Positions 36,274-45,376 of a DNA stretch of 64,000 bases are shown here, in pieces. This DNA comes from Actibacterium ureilyticum (GTDB taxonomy: Bacteria > Pseudomonadota > Alphaproteobacteria > Rhodobacterales > Rhodobacteraceae). A program made the position numbers and the translations under genes. The stretch covers positions 58,501 through 122,500 of the forward strand of contig NZ_NSBT01000007.1 in assembly GCF_002285435.1 (NCBI RefSeq). The letters are read 5' to 3'. Below the pieces are notes generated by a model, which was given only the letters and a program-made list of their open reading frames with translations, was not told where the DNA came from and did not search any database. Every line of letters starts with the position of its first letter. Within the stretch, counting starts at the first letter, position 1.

Positions 36274-38247
36274 TTGGCATTCGATTCACCGCCTGTGGGC
36301 GATCTGCAGTCTATGCCTGCGCTGTTGGCCAGGAACGTCAGGAAATTCGGGGCGCGTCCGGCCTATCGCGAGAAGGAATTCGGGATCTGGCAAAGCTGGA
36401 CCTGGATCGAGACCGCAGAGGAAATTCGCGCCATGGCGCTGGGGCTGCTGGCGCTTGGGCTGGAACGTGGCGACCATGTTGCCGTCATCGGCCGCAACCG
36501 GCCCGCGCATTACTGGTCGATGGTGGCCGTGCAGATGTGCGGGGCCGTACCCGTGCCGCTTTACCAGGACGCGGTCGCCGAAGAGATGGCCTATGTGCTG
36601 GACCATTGCGGCGCGCGCTTCGTGATCTGCGGCGATCAGGAGCAGGTCGACAAGGTGATCGAGGTGCAGGAGCACATCCACCATATCGATCAGGTGATCT
36701 ATACCGACAAGCGCGGTATGCGGAAATACGACCACGGCCACCTGAACTGGCTGCATGACATCCAGGCCGAAGGCCGCGCCGGCCACACCCGCTTCGACGA
36801 GGAACTGGATCGCCGCATCGCCGAGTTGGATTACGACAGCACCTGCGTGATGCTTTACACCAGTGGCACGACCGGCAAGCCCAAGGGCGTGGTGCTGTCG
36901 AACCGCAATATCATCGAGACCTCGAAAAACTCGGCCACCTTCGATCACCTGAAGGAGCGCGAGGAAATCCTGGCCTATCTGCCGATGGCTTGGGTGGGCG
37001 ACTTCATCTTCTCCATGGGTCAGGCGTTCTGGTCGGGCTTCTGCGTGAACTGCCCCGAAAGCCCCGACACGATGATGACCGACCTGCGCGAGATCGGGCC
37101 GACCTATTACTTCGCCCCGCCGCGGATTTTCGAGACCCAGCTGACCAGTGTCATGATCCGGATGGAGGACGCGGGCAAGTTCAAGAAGCGCCTGTTCGAC
37201 AAATACATGGCCGTGGCCCGCCGCGTCGGCCCGGCGATCCTGGACGGCAAGCCGGTCAGCGGGATGGACAAGTTCCGCTATTGGCTGGGCAATATCTTCG
37301 TTTATGGCCCACTGAAGAACACGCTGGGCTTCAGCCGGGTGCGTGTGGGCTATACTGCGGGCGAGGCGATCGGCCCCGAGATCTTCGATTTCTATCGCTC
37401 TTTGGGCATCAACCTGAAACAGCTTTACGGCCAGACCGAGGCGTCGGTTTTCATCACCCAGCAACCCGATGGCCAGGTGCGGTCCGATACCGTGGGCGTG
37501 CCCAGCCCCGGGGTCGAGGTCAAGATCGGCGACAATGGTGAGGTCTTCTATCGCAGCCCCGGCACGTTCGAGGAATATTACAAGAACCCCGACAGCACCG
37601 CCGATACAAAGGATGCCGAAGGCTGGGTTGCCACCGGCGATGCGGGTTTCTTCGAGGAAGATACCGGCCATCTGCGGATCATCGACCGCGCCAAGGATGT
37701 GGGCAAGATGGCCGATGGCAGCATGTTCGCGCCCAAATATGTCGAGAACAAGCTGAAGTTCTATCCCGATATCCTTGAGGCCGTGGTGCTGGGCAATGGC
37801 CGCGACCGCTGCACCGCCTTCATCAATATCGACCTGACAGCGGTCGGCAACTGGGCCGAGCGGAACAACATCGCCTATGCGTCCTATCAGGAACTGGCCG
37901 GGCATCCGCGCGTGCTGGACACGATCCGCTCCCATGTCGAAGAGGTCAACAAATCCGTCGCGTTGGACCCGATGCTGTCGGGTTGCCAGATCCACCGCTT
38001 TCTTGTGCTGCACAAGGAGCTGGATGCCGACGATGGCGAACTGACCCGCACCCGCAAGGTGCGCCGCAACATCATCGCCGAGAAATACGATGACCTGATC
38101 GCCGCGCTTTACGATGGCTCGGAAACCGTCAGCACCGAGACCGAGGTGACATATGAGGACGGCCGCAAGGGCAGCATCAAGGCCACACTGACCCTGGTCG
38201 ATGCCGTGGTGCAGCCGGTGGCAGACAAGAGGATGGCGGCGGAATGA
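36274..38247 (+). CDS. AMP-binding long-chain acyl-CoA synthetase-like protein
   Basis: The 657-residue protein has the intact adenylation P-loop YTSGTTGKPKG, YGQTEAS as the A5 motif, and WVATGDAGFFEEDTGHLRI with a later RTRKVRR C-terminal lysine region, as in FadD-like AMP-forming synthetases. The start is taken as TTG 36274, 5 bases after GGAGGAG; no ATG with a site is available upstream. It overlaps the next ABC gene by ATGA and heads the transporter operon, so it probably activates a carboxylic acid imported by that transporter to its CoA ester. Confidence 0.87.
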   Translation: MAFDSPPVGDLQSMPALLARNVRKFGARPAYREKEFGIWQSWTWIETAEEIRAMALGLLALGLERGDHVAVIGRNRPAHYWSMVAVQMCGAVPVPLYQDAVAEEMAYVLDHCGARFVICGDQEQVDKVIEVQEHIHHIDQVIYTDKRGMRKYDHGHLNWLHDIQAEGRAGHTRFDEELDRRIAELDYDSTCVMLYTSGTTGKPKGVVLSNRNIIETSKNSATFDHLKEREEILAYLPMAWVGDFIFSMGQAFWSGFCVNCPESPDTMMTDLREIGPTYYFAPPRIFETQLTSVMIRMEDAGKFKKRLFDKYMAVARRVGPAILDGKPVSGMDKFRYWLGNIFVYGPLKNTLGFSRVRVGYTAGEAIGPEIFDFYRSLGINLKQLYGQTEASVFITQQPDGQVRSDTVGVPSPGVEVKIGDNGEVFYRSPGTFEEYYKNPDSTADTKDAEGWVATGDAGFFEEDTGHLRIIDRAKDVGKMADGSMFAPKYVENKLKFYPDILEAVVLGNGRDRCTAFINIDLTAVGNWAERNNIAYASYQELAGHPRVLDTIRSHVEEVNKSVALDPMLSGCQIHRFLVLHKELDADDGELTRTRKVRRNIIAEKYDDLIAALYDGSETVSTETEVTYEDGRKGSIKATLTLVDAVVQPVADKRMAAE

Positions 38248-39065
38248 ACGACATGTCCCAGGGCAATTACACCACCGCCGACGGCCGCAAGATCGGCAGC
38301 GTGCTGATGGAGATGAAGAACATCACCCTGCGCTTCGGCGGCGTGGTGGCGATCAAGGATATCAGCTTCGACATCCACGAGGGCGAGATCCGCGCGATCA
38401 TCGGGCCGAACGGCGCCGGCAAGTCGTCGATGCTGAACGTGATCTCGGGCTTTTATGTGCCCAGCGAGGGCGAGGTCTGGTTCCGGGGTGCCAAACGCCC
38501 GCAGATGCGCCCCTATCAGGTGGCACAGCAGGGCATCGCGCGCACGTTCCAGAACATCGCCCTGTTCAAGGGGATGAGCACGCTGGACAACATCATGACC
38601 GGCCGCATGACGATGATGAAATCGGGCATGGCGGCGCAGGCGATGTGGTGGGGCAAGGCCGAGCGCGAGGAAAGCGAACACCGCGAGGCGGTCGAGAAGA
38701 TCATCGATTTCCTGGAAATTCAGGCGATCCGCAAGACGCCGGTCGGGCGCCTGCCCTATGGCCTGCAAAAGCGGGTGGAACTGGGCCGTGCGCTGGCCGC
38801 CGAGCCCAAGCTTTTGCTGCTGGACGAACCGATGGCGGGCATGAATGTCGAGGAAAAAGAGGACATGTCGCGCTTTATCCTCGATGTGAACGACGAATTC
38901 GGCACCACGATTGCGCTGATTGAACACGACATGGGCGTGGTGATGGACCTGTCCGACCGGGTGGTCGTGATGGACTACGGCAAGAAGATCGGCGACGGCA
39001 CACCCGACGAGGTGCGCAACAACCAGGAGGTCATCGATGCCTATCTGGGGGTCAGCCATGACTGA
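38244..39065 (+). CDS. Branched-chain amino-acid-type ABC transporter, ATP-binding protein (LivG-like)
   Basis: The 273-residue protein has Walker A GPNGAGKSS, a signature region reading LPYGLQKRVELGRALA, Walker B LLLLDEPMAGM and the switch His in IEHDMGVV. The C-terminal extension with NNQEVIDAYLG is typical of LivG-type proteins. It couples ATP hydrolysis to uptake through the two permeases encoded downstream. Its start overlaps the upstream synthetase stop. Confidence 0.92.
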   Translation: MNDMSQGNYTTADGRKIGSVLMEMKNITLRFGGVVAIKDISFDIHEGEIRAIIGPNGAGKSSMLNVISGFYVPSEGEVWFRGAKRPQMRPYQVAQQGIARTFQNIALFKGMSTLDNIMTGRMTMMKSGMAAQAMWWGKAEREESEHREAVEKIIDFLEIQAIRKTPVGRLPYGLQKRVELGRALAAEPKLLLLDEPMAGMNVEEKEDMSRFILDVNDEFGTTIALIEHDMGVVMDLSDRVVVMDYGKKIGDGTPDEVRNNQEVIDAYLGVSHD

Positions 39066-39121
39066 GCATAACCGGCACGCAGCCGACAATAACCGTATGG
39101 CGGAACATGGGGGACGCGGGC

Positions 39122-40108
39122 ATGCCTGATCAGTTGCTTTTCGCGATGGAGGTCACGCTGAACGGCCTGATGGCCGGGGTGCTTTATGCGCTGGTGGCGC
39201 TGGGCTTTGTGCTGATCTTCAAGGCCTCGGGCATCTTCAACTATGCCCAAGGGGTGCTGGCGCTGTTCGCGGCGCTGACGCTGGTCGGCCTGCAAGAGGG
39301 GCAGATCCCCTTTGCCCACCTGATCAACGCGATCTTCGGGACCGAGGTGCACCATTTCGGCTGGCATCTGCCCGGTATCGTGGCCATCGCGCTGACCGTC
39401 GGGGTGATGGTTCTGCTGGCCATCGCGATCGAGAGGTTCATCCTCAAGCACCTGGTCAACCAGGAACCGATCATCCTGTTCATGGCGACCATCGGTCTGG
39501 CCTATTTCCTGGAAGGGTTGGGCGACATCATGTGGGGGTCGGACATCAAGAAACTGGATGTCGGCCTGCCGCAGGGGATTTCCGATACCATCGATGCCAC
39601 CACCGCCAACTGGTTCGGCTATGGGTTCTTCATCGACCGTCTGGACATCGTGGCGACGGTCATCGCGGCATTGCTGGTGATCAGCCTGACGCTGTTCAGC
39701 CAGTATTCGAAACAGGGCCGGGCGCTGCGCGCCGTGGCCGACGACCATCAGGCAGCGCTTTCGGTCGGGATTTCGCTGCGCTTCATCTGGGTTCTGGTCT
39801 GGTCCATCGCGGGGTTTGTCGCGCTGGTCGCCGGGATCATGTGGGGCACGAAATCCGGCGTTCAGTTTTCGCTCTCGCTGATCGCGCTGAAAGCGTTGCC
39901 TGTGTTGATGCTGGGGGGCTTCACATCGATCCCGGGCGCCATTGTCGGCGGGCTGATCATCGGCGTGGGCGAGAAGCTGTTCGAGTTTGCCATCGGCCCG
40001 ATGGTGGGCGGCGCGACCGAGAACTGGTTCGCTTATGTGCTGGCGCTCTTGTTCTTGGTGTTCCGGCCGCAGGGGCTGTTCGGCGAAAAGATCATCGAGC
40101 GGGTGTGA
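39122..40108 (+). CDS. Branched-chain amino-acid-type ABC transporter permease (LivH-like)
   Basis: The 328-residue integral membrane protein begins MPDQLLFAMEVTLNGLMAGV and has about eight hydrophobic segments; FNYAQGVLALFAA near residue 40 and GGFTSIPGAIVGGLIIGVGE near 265 are LivH signatures. It forms half of the transport channel. An in-frame start at 39107 is possible, but the ATG at 39122 gives the normal LivH N-terminus. A small membrane-protein gene follows after two bases. Confidence 0.92.
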   Translation: MPDQLLFAMEVTLNGLMAGVLYALVALGFVLIFKASGIFNYAQGVLALFAALTLVGLQEGQIPFAHLINAIFGTEVHHFGWHLPGIVAIALTVGVMVLLAIAIERFILKHLVNQEPIILFMATIGLAYFLEGLGDIMWGSDIKKLDVGLPQGISDTIDATTANWFGYGFFIDRLDIVATVIAALLVISLTLFSQYSKQGRALRAVADDHQAALSVGISLRFIWVLVWSIAGFVALVAGIMWGTKSGVQFSLSLIALKALPVLMLGGFTSIPGAIVGGLIIGVGEKLFEFAIGPMVGGATENWFAYVLALLFLVFRPQGLFGEKIIERV

Positions 40109-40110
40109 GC

Positions 40111-40359
40111 ATGGCCAAGCTGATCGCAATCCTCAACGTCATTGCCTGGTCGGGCTTCTGGGCCTTTGGCTATCTGGCGCTGTCGCACGGGTCCGGCGAA
40201 AGCAGCCGGCTGGTGGTGGCGATCCTGCTGGCGGCGGTCGGCGGTGGGGTGGGGCTGTGGGCCTGGCTGTGGCTGGTCCGCCATTCCGAGGCGACCGGCT
40301 ATGCCCCCAAGCCCAAACGCGCCGTGCCCGAGCACCTGCGCGACGAGGGGGGTGCGTGA
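40111..40359 (+). CDS. Small two-helix membrane protein in the ABC operon
   Basis: The 82-residue protein has two hydrophobic segments (about residues 4-24 and 34-56) followed by a short charged tail (RHSEATGYAPKPKRAVPEH). Its ATG lies 2 bases after the LivH-like stop, in the operon direction. I do not recognise a family. It may modulate or stabilise the permease pair, but this is inferred from position only. Confidence 0.6.
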   Translation: MAKLIAILNVIAWSGFWAFGYLALSHGSGESSRLVVAILLAAVGGGVGLWAWLWLVRHSEATGYAPKPKRAVPEHLRDEGGA

Positions 40360-40372
40360 TGCGGCGGGCGGC

Positions 40373-40609
40373 TCAGGAATTCGCGGCGGCCAGCACCGCC
40401 ATGGCGACCAGCGCAACCATTGCCAGCACCAGCGCGGCCTTGATCGTGATGCCGAAGAAAACGGCGATCGTCGCGACCGCGACGGCCCCCACGGCAAGAT
40501 ACGCCAACAGGCCGCCAAAGCTGCTGATGAAGGCTTCGAGGAAACTGTCGGCCAGGCCCCAGCGGCGGGCGTCACGGCGGATTTCGCGGTCTGGATCGTG
40601 GTCGGCCAT
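40373..40609 (-). CDS. Small membrane protein encoded antisense within the ABC operon
   Basis: The 78-residue frame starts MADHDPDREIRRDARRWGLA with AAAGGAAAC 5 bases upstream of ATG 40609, and has two hydrophobic segments in its C-terminal two-thirds. It occupies almost the whole gap between the small sense gene (ending 40359) and the LivM-like gene (starting 40702), on the opposite strand. The good ribosome site and amphipathic N-terminus argue for a real gene. No family was recognised. Confidence 0.6.
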   Translation of the reverse strand: MADHDPDREIRRDARRWGLADSFLEAFISSFGGLLAYLAVGAVAVATIAVFFGITIKAALVLAMVALVAMAVLAAANS

Positions 40610-40701
40610 GATGTTTCCTTTCAAGACGATGACACCCAGCCTGCACACAGAAAACGGCGCCGTGGTGACGACAAAACGAAAAAACAATGCAGGAGGGGCA
40701 G

Positions 40702-41778
40702 ATGTTCTATCGTGAAGCCGGCGACTTCAAAACGTCCTATGTCGATGACGGCCAGACCTTTCCGATCAAGTTCGACCGGATGCGCTATTACGTGGTGCTG
40801 GCGGTGGCGTTCGGGGTCGTGCCCTTTGTCATCAACGATTACTGGGCCAGCGCGGTGTTCGTGCCGTTCCTGATCTATGCCATCGCGGCCATCGGGCTGA
40901 ACATCCTGACCGGCTATTGCGGGCAGGTGTCGTTGGGCACGGGCGGGTTCATGGCGGTGGGCGCCTATGCCTGCTACAAGCTGATGACCGGTTTCCCAGA
41001 CATCAACATCGTCTTCCACGTGCTGGGCGCGGGGTTCGTGACGGCGGGCGTGGGCGTGCTGTTCGGCCTGCCCAGCCTGCGGATCAAGGGGTTCTATCTG
41101 GCGGTGGCGACGCTGGCGGCACAGTTCTTCCTGGTCTGGCTTTTCAACAAGGTGCCGTGGTTCTACAACTATTCGGCCTCGGGCCAGATCAACGCGCCCG
41201 AACGCACGGTGTTCAACGTGCCGGTGACCGGCCCCAACACCGATGCCTGGGCGAAATACATGATGTGTCTGGTGTTTCTGGTGGTGCTGGCCTGGGTCGC
41301 GCGCAACCTGACGCGCGGCACGATCGGGCGCAGCTGGATGGCGATCCGCGACATGGACATCGCGGCCGAGATCATCGGGGTCAATCCGCTGAAGGCCAAG
41401 CTGACCGCCTTTGCCGTGTCGTCCTTTTTCGTCGGCATCGCGGGCGCGCTGTTCTTCAGCGTCTATCTGGGCGCGGTCGAGGTCGGCGAGGCATTCGGCA
41501 TCAACAAGTCGTTCCTGATCCTGTTCATGATCATCATCGGCGGGCTTGGCTCGATCTTTGGCTCGCTGGCCGGGGCGGCGTTCCTGGTGCTGCTGCCGGT
41601 CCTGCTGAAGAACCTGCTGGTCGGCACGCTGGGCTGGCCCACCGATCTGGCCGCGCATCTGGAGCTGATGATCGTGGGCGGTCTGATCATCGTCTTCCTG
41701 ATCGCCGAGCCGCATGGCCTGGCACAGCTTTGGCGGATCGCGAAAGAGAAACTCAGGTTGTGGCCCTTCCCGCATTAG
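40702..41778 (+). CDS. Branched-chain amino-acid-type ABC transporter permease (LivM-like)
   Basis: The 358-residue membrane protein starts at ATG 40702 after AGGAGG. Hallmarks of LivM are GLNILTGYCGQVSLGTGGFMAVGAYA, LRIKGFYLAVATLAAQ and IGGLGSIFGSLAGAAFL (written here in fragments of the continuous protein). It should pair with the LivH-like subunit. Several hydrophobic segments are preceded by a soluble N-terminal stretch of about 30 residues, slightly longer than usual. Confidence 0.92.
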   Translation: MFYREAGDFKTSYVDDGQTFPIKFDRMRYYVVLAVAFGVVPFVINDYWASAVFVPFLIYAIAAIGLNILTGYCGQVSLGTGGFMAVGAYACYKLMTGFPDINIVFHVLGAGFVTAGVGVLFGLPSLRIKGFYLAVATLAAQFFLVWLFNKVPWFYNYSASGQINAPERTVFNVPVTGPNTDAWAKYMMCLVFLVVLAWVARNLTRGTIGRSWMAIRDMDIAAEIIGVNPLKAKLTAFAVSSFFVGIAGALFFSVYLGAVEVGEAFGINKSFLILFMIIIGGLGSIFGSLAGAAFLVLLPVLLKNLLVGTLGWPTDLAAHLELMIVGGLIIVFLIAEPHGLAQLWRIAKEKLRLWPFPH

Positions 41779-41889
41779 CGGGTTGGCCAGCGGTGCGGGG
41801 AAGAGGAGGCCCTGCGCCCGAAATTCGAACGAAACCTCACAGACCGGGCGATCCCGGCACATCGGACACATCACGGGAGGATCAAACCG

Positions 41890-43170
41890 ATGAAGAAGAC
41901 ACTGGCAACTCTGGCCCTTGGGGCGGCGATGGCCGCGGGCCCTGCGGCGGCGGATCTGGTATTCCCCGATCTGAGCTATCGCACCGGGCCCTATGCGGCG
42001 GGCGGCATCCCGTTTTCCGACGGGTATCAGGACTATTTCGCCCTGGTGAACGCGCGGGACGGCGGCATCGGCGGCGTTCCGGCCAAGGTCATCGAGTGCG
42101 AGACCGGCTATAACACCGAAAAAGGCGTGGAGTGCTATGAAGCGACCAAGGGCGAAGGCGCGCTGATCTATCAACCGCTGTCGACCGGCATCACCTATCA
42201 GCTGATCCCCAAGGTCACCGCCGATGGCATCCCGCTGCACACGCTGGGCTATGGCCGGACTTCGGCCGCGAACGGCAAGGTGTTCTCGAACGTCTTCAAC
42301 TATCCGGCGAACTATTGGGATGGTGCGTCGGTGGCGATCAACTATCTGCTGAGCGAGAACGGCGGGTCGCTGGACGGCAAGACCATCACGCTGCTTTACC
42401 ACAACTCGGCCTATGGCAAGGAGCCGATCCGCACGCTGGAAGAGCTGTCCAAGAAGCATGGCTTTACCCTGACGACTATCGCGGTCGACCACCCGGGTCA
42501 GGAGCAGAAAAGCCAGTGGCTGCAGATCCGTCGCGAGCGTCCCGATTACGTCGTGATGTGGGGCTGGGGCGTGATGAACCAGGTCGCGATCCAGGAAGCC
42601 GCGAACATCCGTTTCCCGATGGAAAACTTCATCGGCAACTGGTGGGCGGGCGCCGAACATGATGTGACCCCGGCGGGCGAGGCCGCCAATGGCTACAAGG
42701 CGCTGAACATGAACCGCATCGGCGATCTGCCGGTCTTTGCCGATATCAAGCAGTATGTCCATGACGCGGGCAACGCGGCCGGTGACGGCTCGAACGTCGG
42801 TTCGGTTCTCTACACCCGTGGCATGTATGCGGCGATGCTGGCGGTCGAGGCCGCCAAGACCGCACAGGAAATCCACGGCACCCCCGATATCACCGCCGCG
42901 ATGATGCGCGACGGGATGGAGGCGCTGGAGATGACCGATGCCAAGATGGAAGCGCTGGGCGTTCCGGGCATCGGGCCGGAGTTCAACGTCGATTGCGCGA
43001 ACCACGGCGGCTCGGGCATGGCGATCGTGCAGCAATGGGACGCAAGCGCCCAGACCTGGACGCCGCTGACCGACTATCTGGAATCGGATGCCGAGGTGAT
43101 CGATCCGCTGGTCCTGGAAGACAGCGCCGCCTTCGCCGCCGAGAACAACATCGCCGAGCGGTGTAACTGA
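41890..43170 (+). CDS. ABC transporter substrate-binding protein (Leu/Ile/Val-binding type)
   Basis: The 426-residue protein has a clear signal peptide (MKKTLATLALGAAMAAGPAA, cleaved near residue 21) and a periplasmic type I binding-protein fold: SYRTGPYAAGG near the start and KTITLLYHNSAYGKEPI in the middle. A GGGAGGA site precedes ATG 41890. It captures the substrate for the LivH/M-like channel. The two neighbouring CoA-ligase-like genes suggest an organic acid, perhaps aromatic or branched, rather than leucine. Confidence 0.9.
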   Translation: MKKTLATLALGAAMAAGPAAADLVFPDLSYRTGPYAAGGIPFSDGYQDYFALVNARDGGIGGVPAKVIECETGYNTEKGVECYEATKGEGALIYQPLSTGITYQLIPKVTADGIPLHTLGYGRTSAANGKVFSNVFNYPANYWDGASVAINYLLSENGGSLDGKTITLLYHNSAYGKEPIRTLEELSKKHGFTLTTIAVDHPGQEQKSQWLQIRRERPDYVVMWGWGVMNQVAIQEAANIRFPMENFIGNWWAGAEHDVTPAGEAANGYKALNMNRIGDLPVFADIKQYVHDAGNAAGDGSNVGSVLYTRGMYAAMLAVEAAKTAQEIHGTPDITAAMMRDGMEALEMTDAKMEALGVPGIGPEFNVDCANHGGSGMAIVQQWDASAQTWTPLTDYLESDAEVIDPLVLEDSAAFAAENNIAERCN

Positions 43171-43176
43171 TCCTCC

Positions 43177-43204
43177 GGGTCCCGGCCTTCGGGCCGGGGC
43201 CACC
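43177..43204 (+). promoter_or_regulatory. Strong stem-loop with TTCG tetraloop after the binding-protein gene
   Basis: CCCGGCC (43181-43187), TTCG, GGCCGGG (43192-43198) forms a very stable hairpin 10 bases after the stop codon, without a run of T. Such structures often protect the message of the abundant binding protein from 3' decay or reduce read-through into the next gene. Confidence 0.6.
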
Positions 43205-43233
43205 CATTCGAAATTCACGTCAGGACCGCATCG

Positions 43234-44058
43234 ATGCTGGACGCCGGAAGAACCGAAGAGACCCTGCTTGAGGTCAACAATATCGAGGTGATCTATAACC
43301 ACGTGATCCTTGTGCTGAAGGGCGTCAGTCTGAGCGTCCCCAAGGGCGGGATCACCGCGCTGCTGGGCGGCAACGGGGCGGGCAAGACCACCACGCTGAA
43401 GGCGATTTCCAACCTGCTGCATTCCGAACGCGGCGAGGTCACCAAGGGCTCGATCGTCTATCGCGGCGACCGGGTGCAGGATCTGAACCCCGCCGAGCTG
43501 GTGAAAAAGGGCGTCATTCAAGTGATGGAGGGCCGCCATTGCTTCGAACACCTGACTGTCGAGGAAAACCTGCTGACGGGCGCCTATACCCGGGGCGACG
43601 GCAAGGGCGCGGTCAGTGCCGATCTTGAGATGGTCTATGACTATTTCCCACGGCTCAAGGAGCGCCGCAAAAGCCAGGCGGGCTATACATCCGGCGGCGA
43701 GCAGCAGATGTGCGCCATCGGCCGCGCGTTGATGAGCCGGCCCGAAACCATCCTGCTGGACGAGCCCAGCATGGGGCTGGCGCCGCAGCTGGTCGAACAG
43801 ATCTTCGAGATCGTGAAAGCCGTGAACGAGGGCGAGGGGGTGACGTTCCTTCTGGCCGAACAGAACACCAATGTCGCCCTGCGCTATGCCCATTACGGCT
43901 ATATCCTGGAATCGGGGCGGATCGTGATGGACGGGCCCGCGGCCGAGCTGCGCGAGAACCCCGACGTCAAGGAATTCTATCTGGGCGTGGGCGACGAGGG
44001 GCGCAAATCGTTCCGCGACGTGCGGTCCTATCGCCGCCGCAAGCGGTGGCTGAGCTGA
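43234..44058 (+). CDS. Branched-chain amino-acid-type ABC transporter, ATP-binding protein (LivF-like)
   Basis: The 274-residue protein carries Walker A GGNGAGKTT, the signature SGGEQQMCAIGRAL, Walker B TILLDEPSMGLAP and the switch region LLAEQNTNVAL that is typical of LivF. It has a longer N-terminus (MLDAGRTEETLLEVNNI) and a basic tail (RSYRRRKRWLS) compared with E. coli LivF (about 237 residues). It forms the second nucleotide-binding subunit of the transporter. Confidence 0.92.
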   Translation: MLDAGRTEETLLEVNNIEVIYNHVILVLKGVSLSVPKGGITALLGGNGAGKTTTLKAISNLLHSERGEVTKGSIVYRGDRVQDLNPAELVKKGVIQVMEGRHCFEHLTVEENLLTGAYTRGDGKGAVSADLEMVYDYFPRLKERRKSQAGYTSGGEQQMCAIGRALMSRPETILLDEPSMGLAPQLVEQIFEIVKAVNEGEGVTFLLAEQNTNVALRYAHYGYILESGRIVMDGPAAELRENPDVKEFYLGVGDEGRKSFRDVRSYRRRKRWLS

Positions 44059-44069
44059 GGGAACCTGTG

Positions 44070-45239
44070 ATGAGCTTCTTTGACGATCTGGAAACCCGCA
44101 GCGCCGATGCGCGTGAAACGGCTCAGCTGTCGGCGCTGAACGCGCTGTTGCCGGGCCACGGGCTGGGCGCGCTGGACGATCTGGCGGGGCTGGCCGCGCT
44201 TCCGGTGCTGCGCAAGGCCGACCTGTCGGCGCGGCAAAAGGCGCAGCCACCCTTTGGCGGGCTGCCGGTGAAGAACGCGGCGCATGTGTTCCAAAGCCCC
44301 GGGCCGATCTATGAACCCGGCGGGGTCAGCCATGACTGGTGGCGGATGGGGCGGTTCCTGCATGCCTGTGGCGTGGGCGCGGATGATGTGGTGCAGAACT
44401 GTTTCGGCTATCACCTGACGCCCGCTGGCATGATCTTTGAAAATGGCGCGCGGGCCGTGGGGGCCACCGTGCTGCCCGCCGGGACGGGACAGACCGAGCT
44501 TCAGGTGCGCGCCGCCGTCGATGTGGGCACCACCGCCTATGCCGGGACGCCCGATTACCTGAAGGTGATCCTGGACAAGGCCGGCGCCATGGGCGAGGCG
44601 CTGCGCATCACCAAGGCCGCCGTTGGGGGCGGGGCGCTGTTCCCCAGCCTGCGCCAGGAATATGCCGACCGCGGCATCGCCTGTCTGCAATGCTATGCCA
44701 CCGCCGATCTGGGCAATATCGCCTATGAAAGCCCCGCGATGGAGGGGATGATCGTGGACGAGGGCGTGATCGTCGAGATCGTGACCCCCGGCACCGGCAC
44801 CCCCGTCGCGCCGGGTGACGTGGGCGAGGTCGTGGTGACCAGCCTGAACCCCGATTACCCGCTGATCCGGTTTGCCACCGGCGATCTGAGCGCGGTTCTG
44901 CCGGGGCAAAGCCCCTGTGGCCGGACCAATATGCGCATCAAGGGATGGATGGGCCGTGCCGACCAGACCACCAAGATCAAGGGCATGTTCGTGCGCCCCG
45001 AACAGGTGGCCGATTTCGTCGCTCGCCACGCCGATGTAGCCCGCGCCCGCGTCATCGCCAGCCGCGAGGGCGAGATGGACGTGATGACGGTGCAGATCGA
45101 AACCGACGCGACCGAACCCGCCCCCTATGCCGCCAGCATCGCCGATGTGCTGAAGCTGAAGGGCAAGGTCGAACTGGTCGCGCGGGGCAGCCTGCCCAAT
45201 GACGGCAAGGTGATCGAGGATCTGCGCAGCTACGACTGA
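44070..45239 (+). CDS. Phenylacetate-CoA ligase-like AMP-binding protein with degenerate P-loop
   Basis: The 389-residue protein aligns by eye with PaaK (usually about 430-440): GADDVVQNCFGYHLTPAGM, RFATGDLS, GRADQTTKIKGMFVRP and a C-terminal GSLPNDGKVIEDLR. However, where PaaK has the SSGTTGKPT P-loop it reads FQSPGPIYEPGGVSHD, and the A5 motif has TAD where TSE or SE is expected. Classical adenylation is therefore doubtful, and the protein may have a changed chemistry or depend on the upstream synthetase. It starts 11 bases after the LivF-like stop at ATG 44070, the end of the operon. Confidence 0.8.
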   Translation: MSFFDDLETRSADARETAQLSALNALLPGHGLGALDDLAGLAALPVLRKADLSARQKAQPPFGGLPVKNAAHVFQSPGPIYEPGGVSHDWWRMGRFLHACGVGADDVVQNCFGYHLTPAGMIFENGARAVGATVLPAGTGQTELQVRAAVDVGTTAYAGTPDYLKVILDKAGAMGEALRITKAAVGGGALFPSLRQEYADRGIACLQCYATADLGNIAYESPAMEGMIVDEGVIVEIVTPGTGTPVAPGDVGEVVVTSLNPDYPLIRFATGDLSAVLPGQSPCGRTNMRIKGWMGRADQTTKIKGMFVRPEQVADFVARHADVARARVIASREGEMDVMTVQIETDATEPAPYAASIADVLKLKGKVELVARGSLPNDGKVIEDLRSYD

Positions 45240-45376
45240 TCGCGCAGCCGTGATCGGCTGCGGCTTGCCCGCCGCGAATTTTCTGCAAGTTTTCCTGTCA
45301 CGGATGACGCGGCGGGCGGCTCTTTCCCTTTACATGGCGCCGGATGGTCCGGCGTCACCTGGAAAGGGACCACGAT

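Noticed and set aside
40621..44250. 1209-residue minus-strand frame across the transporter operon
   Set aside because: It runs antisense to well-supported permease, binding-protein and ATPase genes and reads as low-complexity His/Arg/Gln-rich sequence typical of GC-rich shadows.
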